64,000 nucleotides of DNA. It comes from Roridomyces roridus. Taxonomy: Eukaryota; Basidiomycota; Agaricomycetes; Agaricales; Mycenaceae. Of this stretch, positions 1-10,900 are shown piece after piece. Each line of letters starts with the position of its first letter. Position 1 is the stretch's first letter. The position numbers and the translations under genes are program-made. Below the pieces are notes generated by a model. It saw nothing but the letters and a program-made list of their open reading frames with translations, made no database searches and was not told the DNA's origin. The stretch lies in assembly GCA_029378245.1 (NCBI GenBank), contig JARKIF010000056.1, positions 1 through 64,000 on the forward strand. The letters run 5' to 3'.

Positions 1-3000
1 GATCATCAGCCTTGAATGGAATCCCATCCTCGGGCCCGTCAGCTGTTTGATTCTCTTCCATAGTACAACGGAAACCGGTGTCCTTTTCTGAGATCCTAGA
101 TGAGTGGAAACGGCATGAGAGAGGAAGGATGAGCTCACTGGAGGCAGTGGCGTATGCGGCAGCAGCAACTACCGTCAAGACATGCGCTCGGACGGTGGGC
201 AAAAGTATTTGGAGATACACAGGGGGCAAATGCCATGGCACTTTGCCTCGTGTGCCAAGGTGGCACTTGCGTGGCACTTGGCGGGTAGTTGGTCAGTAGT
301 TGGACAGTCGGTGGGATTTTGATCGGTTCCCCGGCTTTCACAACCAGCCGGGCATTACATAATCTAACGGAAGTCATTAGATTGTTGGATAGTCGAAGCC
401 GAAGAGCATTGTTTCATGGGGCTCTGATGATTCACAAAATTATGGTTAATGACACACAGGCTGTAGTCGTGCTTTTTTCCACATAAATGTAAGGGTCCTG
501 GTGCAGAAATCCCCAAGGACACCCCCCAATGTCCCCCCAATCATGTCTTAAATTTGTGTAGGGTGCATACCATTGCTATCAGAATTTTACATGAATTTTA
601 TACTGCTTTGTCGAGGGTCATAATCACCAAATGTATTGGGCCAGAAAAATGGAAGCAGGGACATGGAATTGAACTCACGCACATCAAGTAAGTCACGGGG
701 CACGTGCTTTTGCTCCCACATGGCAACTGCGCGCCAACTACCTCCCAAGTGCCACCTTGGCACACGAAAAAAAGTGCCACGGCTGATGCCCCCTGTGATA
801 CCATAATGTCTTCGATGGTGTTCAGAAACTTGCGTGATGAGGACTGGGATAAGAAAACATTTGACGTGTTTCGTAGAAGAATGGCCCAGATCTTTCAAGC
901 ACATCAGTCGGTCTGGTACCTCGCTCTTTTGATGCTGGACATACGCGAACAGCTGCAAGCTGGATGCGGGGCTCACTGTGCTGCAGCTCCGACCTCAGAG
1001 CATGTGCGGTTTCTTGGGCATTGGTCTCATTGAATGATGCATGATTGCAAACCTCAAGAAGTAGCGCCCAGTCCTCGCTGTGGGTGGTGGTTAGGAGCCC
1101 TATGCGAGATTAGTTGATTCACCAATGGGAAGCTCAAGGACTAAACCCACTAATCTTACGGGGAAGCTCGGATCCTTCGTCTCGCTCCGATATCGAAAGG
1201 CGGATATCGAGGTGCTTTTGGGTCTGAATTCGAGGCTTTTCCCGCGTAAAAAGTCTCGTAAGAAGATTTGTTCATTGATGCGGGGATTGAAGCGGCGCCT
1301 GCTGGTGTGGATCAGGTTTTAGAGCCTCCGACGACGGTACTGAAGATGTCCCGGTCTGCGCAGGACTGTGGTCTATTGGTGACAACGGCCGTTGCGGTCG
1401 TGTAAGCGAGGTCAGATTCTGGGCCACGATGGCGGAGATTGGCCGCGTGTCTGGATTTTGGGACCAATATACAGAGACGAACTGCCAGAGTGCATCGGAC
1501 ATCGCAGGGACTCCAGATGGTCGTTCTGGGCGTTCACCGTTGATAATTGCGAATAAAGCGGCTGCCTCGGTCAACTTGGAAAATGGAGGCCGGCCGGTGT
1601 ATACCTGAGGTGAGTATTACGAATCTGTGGGGTTACGGGTGAATGCCCGACTTACCTCTACGCAAACGCAGGCAAAGGCGTAGACGTCACTCGCTGGCGT
1701 GCGTGAAAACTGGAGACCGAATCGTTCGGGAGAAATCAATTCCGGAGCCATCCAATATATGCTGCCCGATCGAGTCGATGTACGCTTGGAAGTGGTGGCA
1801 GTGTTGAAAGAACTAAGGCCAAAATCGCTCAGACAAGCGCTCCAGTGCTCATTGATGAGGATATTTGCCTGTGGACGATGAGACTACTTGGATGCACGGG
1901 ACTGAGAATTGGGTACCCCTCACAGGTCGCCGTGCACGATATTGCGTGAATGGAGATAATGAATACCCAGGGCGATATGGCACAGCTGAAAACCTTGTTA
2001 TCGTTGTTTGAAGGTGCTCATGGAAGGTTTCCTACCAACTTGTCGACATTTGTATGGCTATGCTTTTCGAGATGATTCAAGATGGTGCCATGTTCCATCC
2101 AAGGAGAGACCATACAGAGGGACGAGGGGAATGTGTCTCGGTCAATGCCCAAGAAAGGAAGAATATTTGGGTGGTGCAAATCCTTCCAGACCAGGGCCTC
2201 TCGGCAAAATTTCTTCGATTTTCCGGTGAATGAAATCGTATACGTAGCAAGGCCAGACGCTTACCAGGTTGACGCGCCGTAACTCAGCTCCACGCAGGAA
2301 GTATCGCATGTGCTTCAAGGCCACAGTCTTTTTGCCATACGAAGCGCGATACACGTCTAACAAAATCAGCTGTACATCGGAAAGATATCGTACGGTGACC
2401 TCACCTGCAAACCCTCCACCAAACGTCGGATGAGCATCCCGGTCGGTGACCCCAGTGATGAAGAGCGACGACGGAAGCTTGTCGCATGACTCCGAGAGTT
2501 TACGAATGATTCGCCGGGCCCTCATGCTATGTTCCGTTCCAATTAAGAAACCTTGGTCAATTGCCTGGTAAGTTATGTGAGTGCCCATGAGACTGCATCT
2601 GCAAATCCCCACATCTTGCACAACATCGAGAAAAACCTGGGCCGAGTCTCCTTGCAGCCGTAGAATCATCCCCTCGTTAGCTTTCGAGTCGAAAATCGAG
2701 CCAAGAAGCGTAGCGACGCGCTGCTCGTCTGTGCGCAATCTGTTCTTGAAACCCGCATCGTCGTATAGATTCAGTTCAGAGGCCAGCTGGAAGGGTTCAG
2801 TTCATGATTTTCGGAGCAGCCGCAGCAGACCTGTAACAATAATTTCCGACATCCCGAGCTTGTAACGATTGCATCCACCGACGAGGTTGGAAGTAGATAG
2901 CTTTTGAGGGATTGCTGAAGCTGAGAAACCTCACGTCGGGGACTGACAGGATTGAAGGCGAATTCGTCAAGATAATGCTGGGATTACCTTTGTGCACAAG

Positions 3001-3010
3001 CTGCCTGGAG
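1..3010 (-). pseudogene. Decayed TKL-kinase/VHS/GAT gene (copy A), 3' end beyond the window
   Basis: This is a paralogue of the fusion gene at 7930-12746, read right to left. Visible parts are an N-terminal helical region (about 2800-2950), a kinase N-lobe with VALKHMRYF in which the ATP-anchoring Lys is kept (about 2310), a catalytic loop HGDL (about 1925), a C-lobe (1300-1570) and a VHS-like segment WAILLRNTSN joined across a short intron (about 800-990). The left edge of the window (1-90) reads into the linker before a GAT domain. Three lesions are seen against the intact paralogue: the codon after HGDL is TGA (1920-1922) where the paralogue has CGA; a 580-base transposon (218-797) splits the VHS exon; and small indels beside the insertion shift the frame. 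It is probably non-functional. The exact 5' end is uncertain. Confidence 0.75.
218..797. mobile_element. Non-autonomous DNA transposon (MITE-like) inside copy A
   Basis: The 580-base element has long terminal inverted repeats. The left end CACAGGGGGC and about 75 following bases match the reverse complement of the right end, sharing blocks such as GTGCCAAGGTGGCACTTG. It is flanked by a 3-base duplication ATA (215-217 and 798-800). The paralogous gene at about 10.48-10.57 kb gives the empty site: aligned to it, copy A needs only one ATA and the flanks then align base for base. There is no transposase-like ORF inside, so it would have needed a transposase in trans. The CAC start and 3-base target duplication recall CACTA-type elements, but the superfamily is an inference. 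Confidence 0.85.
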
Positions 3011-3588
3011 GAATATGATCGACTCCTAGTATCCCCTCGTCTCAGCCTTTCAAAGAGTGTTTGCTGGTTCGACTTGCCTGGTATACGGCGATCCCATTGG
3101 AATGGCGCCGCCAGCTTGACATGGGAAGCATCTATGAGGCTCGGATGACTTGTGACCGCCGATTTTGATTCCCGCTACCGTTAGGTAAGGGTTTCTTATA
3201 GGGAGTACCTTTTGACAGCACAGTCGGTAAATCACACTTTTCGTCAGCAGGTTTAGTCAGTAGCACAATTTGGCTGGAGCCGCAGGGGTGCCGGTTTCTC
3301 GGCACGGATCGGCTTGTGTCTTGTGACCTGCTGACGAACAATGGTTTGCGTAAACGAGATCGCCATTTCTTCTCGACCTAGACCTTGCCCCTCGCGCCTT
3401 CGCTGGAAACCCTTAATCCGCCACCGTGACCTTTCCGTCTCCTAAGTAATCCGACCAGGTATTGCGTCGCAGTTTGAATGCACTCAGTCGCTCCGAGTCT
3501 CGTTCATCGCCCAGTGGACTTGACATCAAGAACTGCGAAGCGATGACTACAGCTTGACTACAGCCCGACCTTCTTGCGACGAATCAAC
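3011..3588. other. Intergenic stretch, no supported gene
   Basis: This stretch lies between the 5' end of copy A and the palindrome. Open frames here are short, lack recognisable motifs and have no copy elsewhere in the window. It may hold the copy A promoter. Confidence 0.4.
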
Positions 3589-3636
3589 GTTGAAAAGAAG
3601 ATATCCTTCAACGTTGAAGGATATCTTCTTTTCAAC
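3589..3636. repeat. 48-base perfect palindrome with no spacer
   Basis: Bases 3589-3612 are the exact reverse complement of 3613-3636, with the centre at AAC|GTT. The next base pair outside (3588 and 3637) does not match. It lies just upstream of the point where similarity of the C1 gene to its paralogue C3 begins, so it may mark a rearrangement junction. It could also be an assembly or cloning fold-back artefact. Confidence 0.9.
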
Positions 3637-3649
3637 CAACTCTCTACCA

Positions 3650-4409
3650 CACAGTGCCCATTGTCCAACTGTGGCTCTACGTCGCTAACTTGCAAATTAG
3701 GTTGAGCGAAGCAATCGAAAATATTAAGGCTGGACGTAAAGCGCCCAAAAAGAACTCGGAGCAGCAAGTGGACAAAAAAAAGAAACGGATGCTCCAGAGG
3801 CTCTATGAAAGAGTGACCAACTTCGTCGCAAGGAGTAAAACCGTATCCGCTGCACTTTCCGATCTTTATGAGGCGGCCAACGCAGGGAAGGAGCGTACCA
3901 TTGCGAGTTTTCCTTCTTTGCAGCTTTTCGGATTATGCTCACTGGTGCACAGTCACTCTCCGAGACGGCCAGACTCAGAGATACGAAGAAAAGAATCGCC
4001 GAGAAAGCGCTGCTAGGTGAGCCAAAGATTGAATATCCATGTCTGCAGTCCATACTCACGGAAAGATGGCGTAGCCAATAATTTTGCAAGCTTGCAGATA
4101 TCGCATCTGTCCATGGAGGACTCGGACCCGCAGGCGTTGCAAACTGTCGGGACTGTCCGCTCGTCGATGGCAACAGCATCTCCTCAAGCGCCCCCAACGG
4201 TAGTCGCACCTACCTACCCACCTCCGGTCGCGACCGTCGCATCCGCAGCGTCGCACTTGGAGCTTCAAAATCCTTTCGAAAACCGAGACGCCTTCATTTC
4301 TTTGTCGTCGCTGCCGTACGGTGCATCGGCATGCAGCCTGGTGTCGGAGTTGTCGACATACAGCGAGAGTTCTATCCTTACTTTGCAAGTCCCCATGTCT
4401 ACCGAGTAG
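3650..4409 (+). pseudogene. C1: 5'-truncated copy of the small helical-protein family
   Basis: This is a paralogue of C3 (27973-28974). The segment YVANLQIRLSEAIEN and the following Lys-rich helical stretch (3654-3900) align with C3 segment YANLRKRMDDVEAEG and beyond, but the C3 first exon has no counterpart upstream and no in-frame ATG is visible. Further exons are likely: one encoding a basic helix ending KKRIAEKALLG (about 3930-4016), then, after an intron (4017-4099), a Pro/Ser/Thr-rich tail with QNPFENRDAFISLSSLP, matching QNPFESENTSIPLSSLP in C3. The stop is TAG at 4407-4409. Its neighbours are the palindrome upstream and C2 downstream on the same strand. The function is unknown. The missing 5' exon points to a decayed or truncated copy. 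Confidence 0.55.
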
Positions 4410-5610
4410 ATCCTGTACCATTGTTCATACCGTCCTCTTCCTGTCCTGTATTGATGTATTGTACCGAATGCGGATAGTCATTTATGTTCCCTGTTTTGCG
4501 GCATCGTGTGCTGGCAGAGGCTGGCGGTCGGAGCAAGGGTTCGGCAATCGGGCACCCGGCACCTGGGTCAATGCTTCGTCAAGCAGCGCGAAAAAGTACG
4601 AATCTCGACAAGGATAACTTCATTCTGAATCAGGACGTGACGACTTGACATGGATCCCAGCGTGCATCGCAGGAAGAACGGGAACAGCAGCTCGAGCCCG
4701 ACGAGGATGTGCCAGACCGTGTACGAGACATGATTGTGTTTATGAAGCGCAAACATAGACGGAGTAACGGTCAAGTAACCGCTTCGGGGATTGGCGGAGG
4801 CAAATTAGCATAAGCCAAGATCCTTGAAGAACAAGGCCGGAGCACTGAAGATTCCTTAGAGGCGCTAGCGACCCAGACTCACGGACCGGAGAGTCATTTC
4901 CGATAAGTTACTCCCAGCGGTCGCACTTGAAGGACGCCACGAGGAATGGCCGATCTTGTCTATGGCCCGGGTCCAGTGCAAGGCCGTACGCCACTCTCCA
5001 GATTACCGGGAGTAGAACAAAGAGCTCATCTGTCTTGATATCGGGACAGGATCGCTGAGCGAGCAAGAACGATCTTGGAAACCTCGAGCCGTCTTGACAT
5101 CATGGAACTCGGCCGGTATAAGTTCGCGGCGTCTTCGATTGGCAACTTGGATGTAACTATCAGTCTACGCGAGACGCCGAACTTTGAAGAAGAGCGCACG
5201 ATACGACAGCGTGATACGCGACCCTTGAAAGAGACAATAGAAAGTAGTAACGCCATCCTATAGAGAACAAAGGTCTGCTCCTGAGACGAGACTAGACGGA
5301 AATAGGCCGATCTTGACCAGACAATCTTCTCAAATCGGGGTCGTTTTCCGGTATTCCATGAGCTGGCCAGATGTCCCGTATTGCGTAGAGGAAGACTCTG
5401 GACGAATCCCCTGCGGTTATCTGAGACACTGGAGAGGGGCGAAAAAGGGGATGGCATCAGGAGTTTGAATCAATGATGGGATCATCTTGCCGACGAACAA
5501 GGTAACTCTGCAACTTACCGCCACCATGTACTTTTTTTTGTCTCTCTCGCCGACTTGGTACTTGCTCGCTTGCCTCTGTCCCCGACGTGGTTACTTTCGT
5601 TCTCGCACGG
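4410..5610. repeat. Block shared in inverted orientation with about 26.9-27.9 kb
   Basis: There is no clear gene here, but two pieces are conserved in an inverted copy. At 4570-4780 (+) a short frame ends in YETMIVFMKRKHR, matching VRDMIAFMKRKHR on the minus strand near 27680. At 5026-5457 the minus strand encodes a frame starting MPSPFSPLSS that matches 26948-27238 (+). The two copies differ by a roughly 50-base indel, one stop and frameshifts, so coding capacity is doubtful. It may be duplicated intergenic DNA or remnants of an old gene. Confidence 0.5.
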
Positions 5611-5617
5611 TATAAAA
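5611..5617 (+). promoter_or_regulatory. TATA box of C2
   Basis: TATAAAA lies 84 bases before the ATG of C2. The same motif is kept ahead of the inverted copy C2' (minus strand, about 26787-26794). Confidence 0.6.
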
Positions 5618-5700
5618 GATCCAAAGTCTGTGTCGAATTTCAACACAACTTCAACCTTCCTCCGAGTCACCATTTCCCTGCAATATTCGATTCCCTCCGC

Positions 5701-6210
5701 ATGGACGTCCACAACCTTTCTTTCACTCCCGTTCCAGAGTCAACCAACTCCGTTCGCAATAAATTCCGAGGCACCATCTTCGCAAAGCCGGCCGGAATAA
5801 CCTACATGCTCCTTGAAAGTCTAGAGGAATACTTGGACTTTCTCAAGGAAGACGAGAAAATCGAGATCAAGGAAATATACCTAAAGTAAGTTGGGCCTCC
5901 GCTCAGTGCTCGCTGTGTTCAATTTGCTCAACGATTTTCAGTCTCTCGGAGTGGATGTACGCCGCTCAAAATGAGTACGAAAGCCAAAGCGGATTTATGA
6001 AGCTATGCAACTACTTTCATACTCAGAGAACCGTCGATAGGATAACGGAGGAAGCATCCAAAGGCCTTGCACGGACGACGGTAAGAGCTCCTTGGTAGAT
6101 TCGAGCAAGAGCTCATGGTTTTCCAGGACATTATACATTTCCAAGGCAGAATTTACGCTCAAGAAATGAAGATTAGCCAGATCGGAGTGGCTGGTAGTCC
6201 CCCATATTAG
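5701..6210 (+). CDS. C2: small helical protein, unknown function
   Basis: There are three exons: 5701-5885, 5942-6080 and 6127-6210, with introns GT..AG of 56 and 46 bases. The predicted protein has about 135 residues. It starts MDVHNLSFTPVPES and contains a charged helical region (YLDFLKEDEKIEIKEIYLN) followed by LSEWMYAAQNEYES and a C-terminal MKISQIGVAGSPPY. No signal peptide or membrane segment is seen. The same splice position and phase occur in C3 and C4, which shows common descent. It is tail-to-tail with the broken kinase K1, and the inverted copy C2' is placed the same way to K2. The fold resembles small four-helix or coiled-coil adaptor domains, but no family can be assigned with confidence. 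Confidence 0.65.
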
Positions 6211-6417
6211 CTACTCAGGTGTTGAAATGGACGCTCACTATTGTAATTCTTGTATATCCAACCAGATACCCACCGTTTCCCGAGATTGAACATAGTGAAT
6301 GCGAAATGAGAATATACACAGACAAAAGTGAATCAAATGGGTTGGGGAATTAGATTATTACTAGCACAGAGAACGGGGTGAACAACGTGAGGTATGGACA
6401 CACAGGCAAAAAGGAAA

Positions 6418-7525
6418 TCAGCGGAGCGGGAGTGAAGGCGTCGGAATAGCGGGTATATTCTCCGCGCGATATAATAGCGGGTATATTCTCCGCGCGATAT
6501 AATAGCACTGGCGAGGCCAATGGAATATGGTTTTGAACACCCTGGGAAGAGGTCGTTCCTCGACAGTGGCGACACGCGAGCGCAGCTGCCACCAACTCAA
6601 GCCCGCCTTGATTTCAGAGAATCTGTGCACCAACTCCGAACGCGCGGGAACGTAAGTACCTCAGTGAAATACCCAGCGATGAGGCTCCGAGTCCCCAAGC
6701 AATACACATCCACCGCGAAAGGATCACATAGTTGGTCGTTCTGTCCAAACTCGGGCACTCCGCGTGTGCCTCCGTATCCAGGGAGAGTACGCGGAGGGTC
6801 CTTCGAAGGATCGTGAACCCCAGACAGGTCGAAATCGATTATATAGTATTTGACGGGGTGCCTGAGTCGATTCCGGAAGCGGGCGAATCGCTTGAGATTT
6901 CGAGTGAACTTTGGCTGCCAAGGGTTGACCTCTTGTACGAAAAGAGGAGATGCGTCCATCAGAATGTTGTTGTCTTTCATGTCCCTGCTCAGATAACCGC
7001 CTCTCCGACCGTTAGGAAGGGGACCAACTTCCAATTAATAGAATGGCATGACGATGAGGTCAAACCTCGGGTCATCCGGGACAGACAAGATTTCGATGAG
7101 CCTGATACAGCGGTTTCCCGGTTCTGAAGCCAGAGGATCGGAGCCAAACGTCTGGAACATCTGAGCCTCGTGGAAGTACGCCCAGGTACGCCCGCTCCGG
7201 CTCGCTCTTCTTGATGAGAACACGAGAGCCGTCGGGTATGCGTATCGCATCCGCCACAATGCTGAACTGGGAGTCGTGAATACTGGAAGATAATAGGCAC
7301 TGATATAACATACCGCAGGCCGGACGTCGTCGTTATTCCGCCTTCCTTTCCCGGGGGAATCCGATCCGGGGCGTATCTTGGACTTAGAAGGTAACCAGAG
7401 TTCAGCCACATGTAGTGGTCGCGCCAGAACAGTTCGATATCAAGAAGGCCTTGTTCTAGCCGTTCGAACTTTGCCTAGGGGGAGGGAGGTTGACGGGGAA
7501 GTCCATGGGTGCGCAGTGCGGCCAT
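6418..7525 (-). pseudogene. K1: broken FunK1-like protein kinase
   Basis: It is recognised by segments shared with K2-K6: an N-terminal DIELFWRDHY, the central NILMDASPLF, YIIDFDLSGVHDPSKDPP and the tail FHWPRQ. Compared with K2 it lacks about 120-130 bases coding for the conserved segment before RFSEIKAGLSWW (subdomain X/XI), has an in-frame TAG just after a possible N-terminus (ATG at 7525), and carries a 28-base tandem duplication near its C-terminus. It lies tail-to-tail with C2 and is an inverted relative of K2 at 24609-25980. It is probably non-functional. Confidence 0.7.
6445..6500. repeat. Tandem duplication, 2 x 28 bases
   Basis: Two identical 28-base units (6445-6472, 6473-6500) lie in the C-terminal codons of K1. 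The paralogue K2 has one unit. The kinase frame stays open through both because a further 2-base difference restores phase. Confidence 0.85.
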
Positions 7526-7759
7526 TGCAACAAAGCGTCTCTAAGTACGTATGAGGACCAGGACAAGGACAAGGACTTAGGACAAGGACAACCACGTGAC
7601 GAGGGCGGACGACTTTTTTTGTCTTTCAATCTCCTTCAATTGTCTTTTAACGAATGGGATGGTAAAAGTGAGACGTGCAGGAAGAAAAGGTTTCGGCTGG
7701 ATACACTGTGATACGGAAAGCCATAAACCCGACCCAGCCGACTCACAACTTCTTGGTCG

Positions 7760-7915
7760 TCAAGGAGTTGGAATCGCCGGTACCCTCCGCGCGATATGAA
7801 CCAGCTGGCGAGACCAGTGAGGAGCGAACTTGAAGATACGGGCGAGTCTGTGTTCATCGGCGGGGGCATAACGGGAGCGGAGCTTCCACCAACTCAACCC
7901 CGCTTTTAATCTGGC
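7760..7915 (-). pseudogene. K relic: C-terminal fragment of a FunK1-like kinase
   Basis: The minus strand reads KAGLSWWKLRSRYAPADE, then ARIFKFAPHWSRQL and RRVPAIPTP with a TGA stop at 7760-7762, matching the last 50 residues of K3 and K4. Nothing upstream continues the kinase: the fragment ends 15 bases before the stop of the large fusion gene (7930). It appears to be the stump of a kinase gene cut by a rearrangement at that point. Confidence 0.75.
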
Positions 7916-7929
7916 CTTTGGCCCCCATT

Positions 7930-10900
7930 TCAAGATTCGTCCTCTTCGTCCTCCATGACGTTGTGCAACAGCGCACCGTGCACGTAGCGCGCGGGGCTCG
8001 CACGAGCCGTATCGGGAAGCAGAGGCCGATCAGGTTCCGGAGGGGAAAGCAACTCGGAGGGAACCACTGGAAACCAACGGCGATTGCGAGTCAGATGGGC
8101 CCTGAAATACAGGCTGGGTGGCACACCTCGACATATTTGTCCGTTCGACTTGACAGCGGAACACCAGTCAACCTCTTCCGCAACGCGGACATCCAGAACC
8201 TCTCCTTTCTCAAAGGAAAAATCGCCTCCGTCAGCATCTAGGTCGTGTGAGCGGATATTGACGAAAGGGAAGGACATTTAAAAAATTACCCCCACCCCGC
8301 CAGCTACAGAGAGCAGTGAGAGGCTGCAATCTGACGAAGAGGTTGGACGGCACTTCTAGGGACTGGATCAGCTACAAGGCAGCGGTGAAAATGCAAGGCG
8401 CTCACGACCGACCGATCCGCTTGCTTTCCGCGCGCGCCACCGATATTCCCCATCGTCGAGGATTTCAAGGATGTCGCCGGCGCTAAAAGACAGAGCGCTT
8501 GGATCGTCAGCTGCGACCCCTGACTCGAAAGTGAGTTGGAGATTCTTGTATCCAGAATAACACATACAACTAGACTGGGCTTCGGCTCTGAATTTGCATC
8601 GAGGCGCTGAGCGTGCTTCCTCATCTGAAGCAACTGCGGCCGTGAAATAATCAGAGGAAACAACTGGCAAAAGTTCCGATGTCAGAGATTCGCTGAAGGT
8701 GCAAACAGGACGCACTGCCGCTCCTTCCGTCCTCCGTCTGGATCAGCCACCACCGACCGATTCGATCAAGAATTTCGACGATTTCATCTTGATCGACTAA
8801 TATGCCATCGGGGTCCTCGGGATCTGCGATGTCTACAGTAATGTACCACCAAATGGGACACGATGATCAGATGGGACAAAGGGAATTTCTGAAGTCTCTG
8901 GATACCTAATTGCCTCGGAGTTTTCAGTAGAGCACAGAGCAATATGTCCTTTATATTCTATTAAAGGGCTGGACCTGGGGGTGCAACCGATCTAAGTAGA
9001 AACTGTGATCATGCCCCGAAGTGACAAAAGTTGAATATTGTTTGGGCATCTGCAGCCTCCAGTTGATTATGTATGGACTCATGGAGTTCTGTGAAACATG
9101 AATGGTGGTTTAGCAACTACTCCAGCAAATTTCTAAGCATTCAGGCTCCGTGGTGGCTCGCAATTCACATATTTCGACAAGGGCAATCCAAATCAGGAAG
9201 GTGTGATGGCACCTTCGTAAATTAGATTTGCTCTAATGCCGTCCTTCTGTGGGCCGATCTCACATTCTAAGTTGGCCAGGATGACCCTAATAGCTTCCCA
9301 TACATGCACGGAGACACAGGTCTGGTGTATCGAGCTCCGGGACCTTTGATTTGGATGCTGTCCCAAGTGGTGATACTACATTGATAAGGACTTTTTCACT
9401 TGATCCCTTTCGATATGACCCATGGGCCACACTCTCACTGAAAATTGTAGCAGATCAGGTAGATAGGACCCTTACACTGTGATCGGCAAGCTCCGATTTT
9501 TGACCCAAAGCGAAACTCATGTGTCCCACAACGATCTTGATTTGAGTGTCCCATTTGGTGGTACATTACTGTAGATGGACAATAGTCAGTTCAAAGTAGA
9601 GGTAGAACAAGACACACGCTTACGGGAAACTACCACCCTAGCCTTGAGAGTGACACCCTCGTGCGGTGAGACAGGTGGATCCACGAGGTCCGCACTTGGC
9701 TCCGGCCCAATGTCTACTATCCCCTCCCGCTCCTGGGGAGGAGGGTGTGACAATGTAGGGAGTGGATCTCAGTCGTTTCCACTGGAACCCCTGGCGATTC
9801 TGGATCTGCCGCATCCGCACTCTGCAATGGACTGCTGGGCACCAACTCATGATACAAAGCCAATGCTTCGAGAGTGCGCTCGTAAGCGTCCAATAAATCC
9901 GCCAACATATTCTCTTCAAGCGTTACTTCTAGTAAGCCATCCACAGTGCCGGCAGCGCTGTCACGCTCCGCACGGCTGCGATCCGCTCCCTCCATCGCCC
10001 GCCGGATAGGAGAGACAATGATTTGCTGTAGCTTGATGCATTTTCCGTGAAAGTCCTAATGTTTGAGTCAGTACTCGGCTTGCTGGCAGAAAGAGAACCG
10101 ACTGCGATAATGTCCGCCTGCTCCGACAGAGATTCGGGAGATTGTAACGCATCCTTGAGTAGCATCGCGTACTCCCTAGCGTCATTACACTCTCGAAAGA
10201 ATCGGTGCGTATCTTCCTCCGGGAGGATAACCCTCCGGGGCTCGTTACGGGGAGCATCAGAACCTGCGGTGGATACCGCGTCGGTAACATGTCCTCCAAC
10301 AATCGGGTTCAGCAAGGCATCGGTATCATCAAATGGAATGCCTTCGTCAGGTGAATCAAGCGGCTTGATTCTTTGCCACAGGGCTCGGAAACCCGGGTCT
10401 TCTAAATGAAACTATGAGCGAAGCCACCATCGAGAACAAGAAAACGCACTGGGACCACTCGCATAGGCAGCAGCAGCGACTACGGCCCAAAAACGCTCGC
10501 GAACGACGGGGTTCGTCTGGGGTGATCCCACGACGTCCGCTACGACATCTAGAAACTTGCGAGATGTCGAGTGCACGATGAAAGTGTTGGAGCTGTTTTG
10601 CAGCATGATTGCCCAAAGCTTCAAATGACTTTAGATGGCTGGAAATCGATCCCCATTTTTAAACGCACCCGAGCACCTCCAAGCTGCTGAGCGGGGTCCC
10701 CGTGTTTAAATACCTGACTCAACGCGCGCACGGCCTCTTGCGCATTGGCCACATTTGCGCACGCAGTCTCGCAAACATCCAGAACAGTTGCCCAGTCTTC
10801 GCATGCGGTGGCGGAAAGGAAGTCTAAGAAAGGTGAGAACGGATCGTGAGACATTGGGGGATATGCAGACCGATTTTATGGGAAAGCTCGGTTATAACCG

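Noticed and set aside
655..760. A possible tRNA-derived (SINE-like) segment inside the first transposon, with a box-B-like motif on the minus strand
   Set aside because: GTTCAATTC fits box B, but no matching box A at the right distance and no T-arm stem pairing could be found.
5026..5457. A conserved minus-strand frame MPSPFSP... also seen near 26.95 kb
   Set aside because: The second copy has a stop and frameshifts after about 95 codons, and both lie in a block conserved as a whole, so the frame alone is not evidence of a gene. It is reported as a repeat instead.
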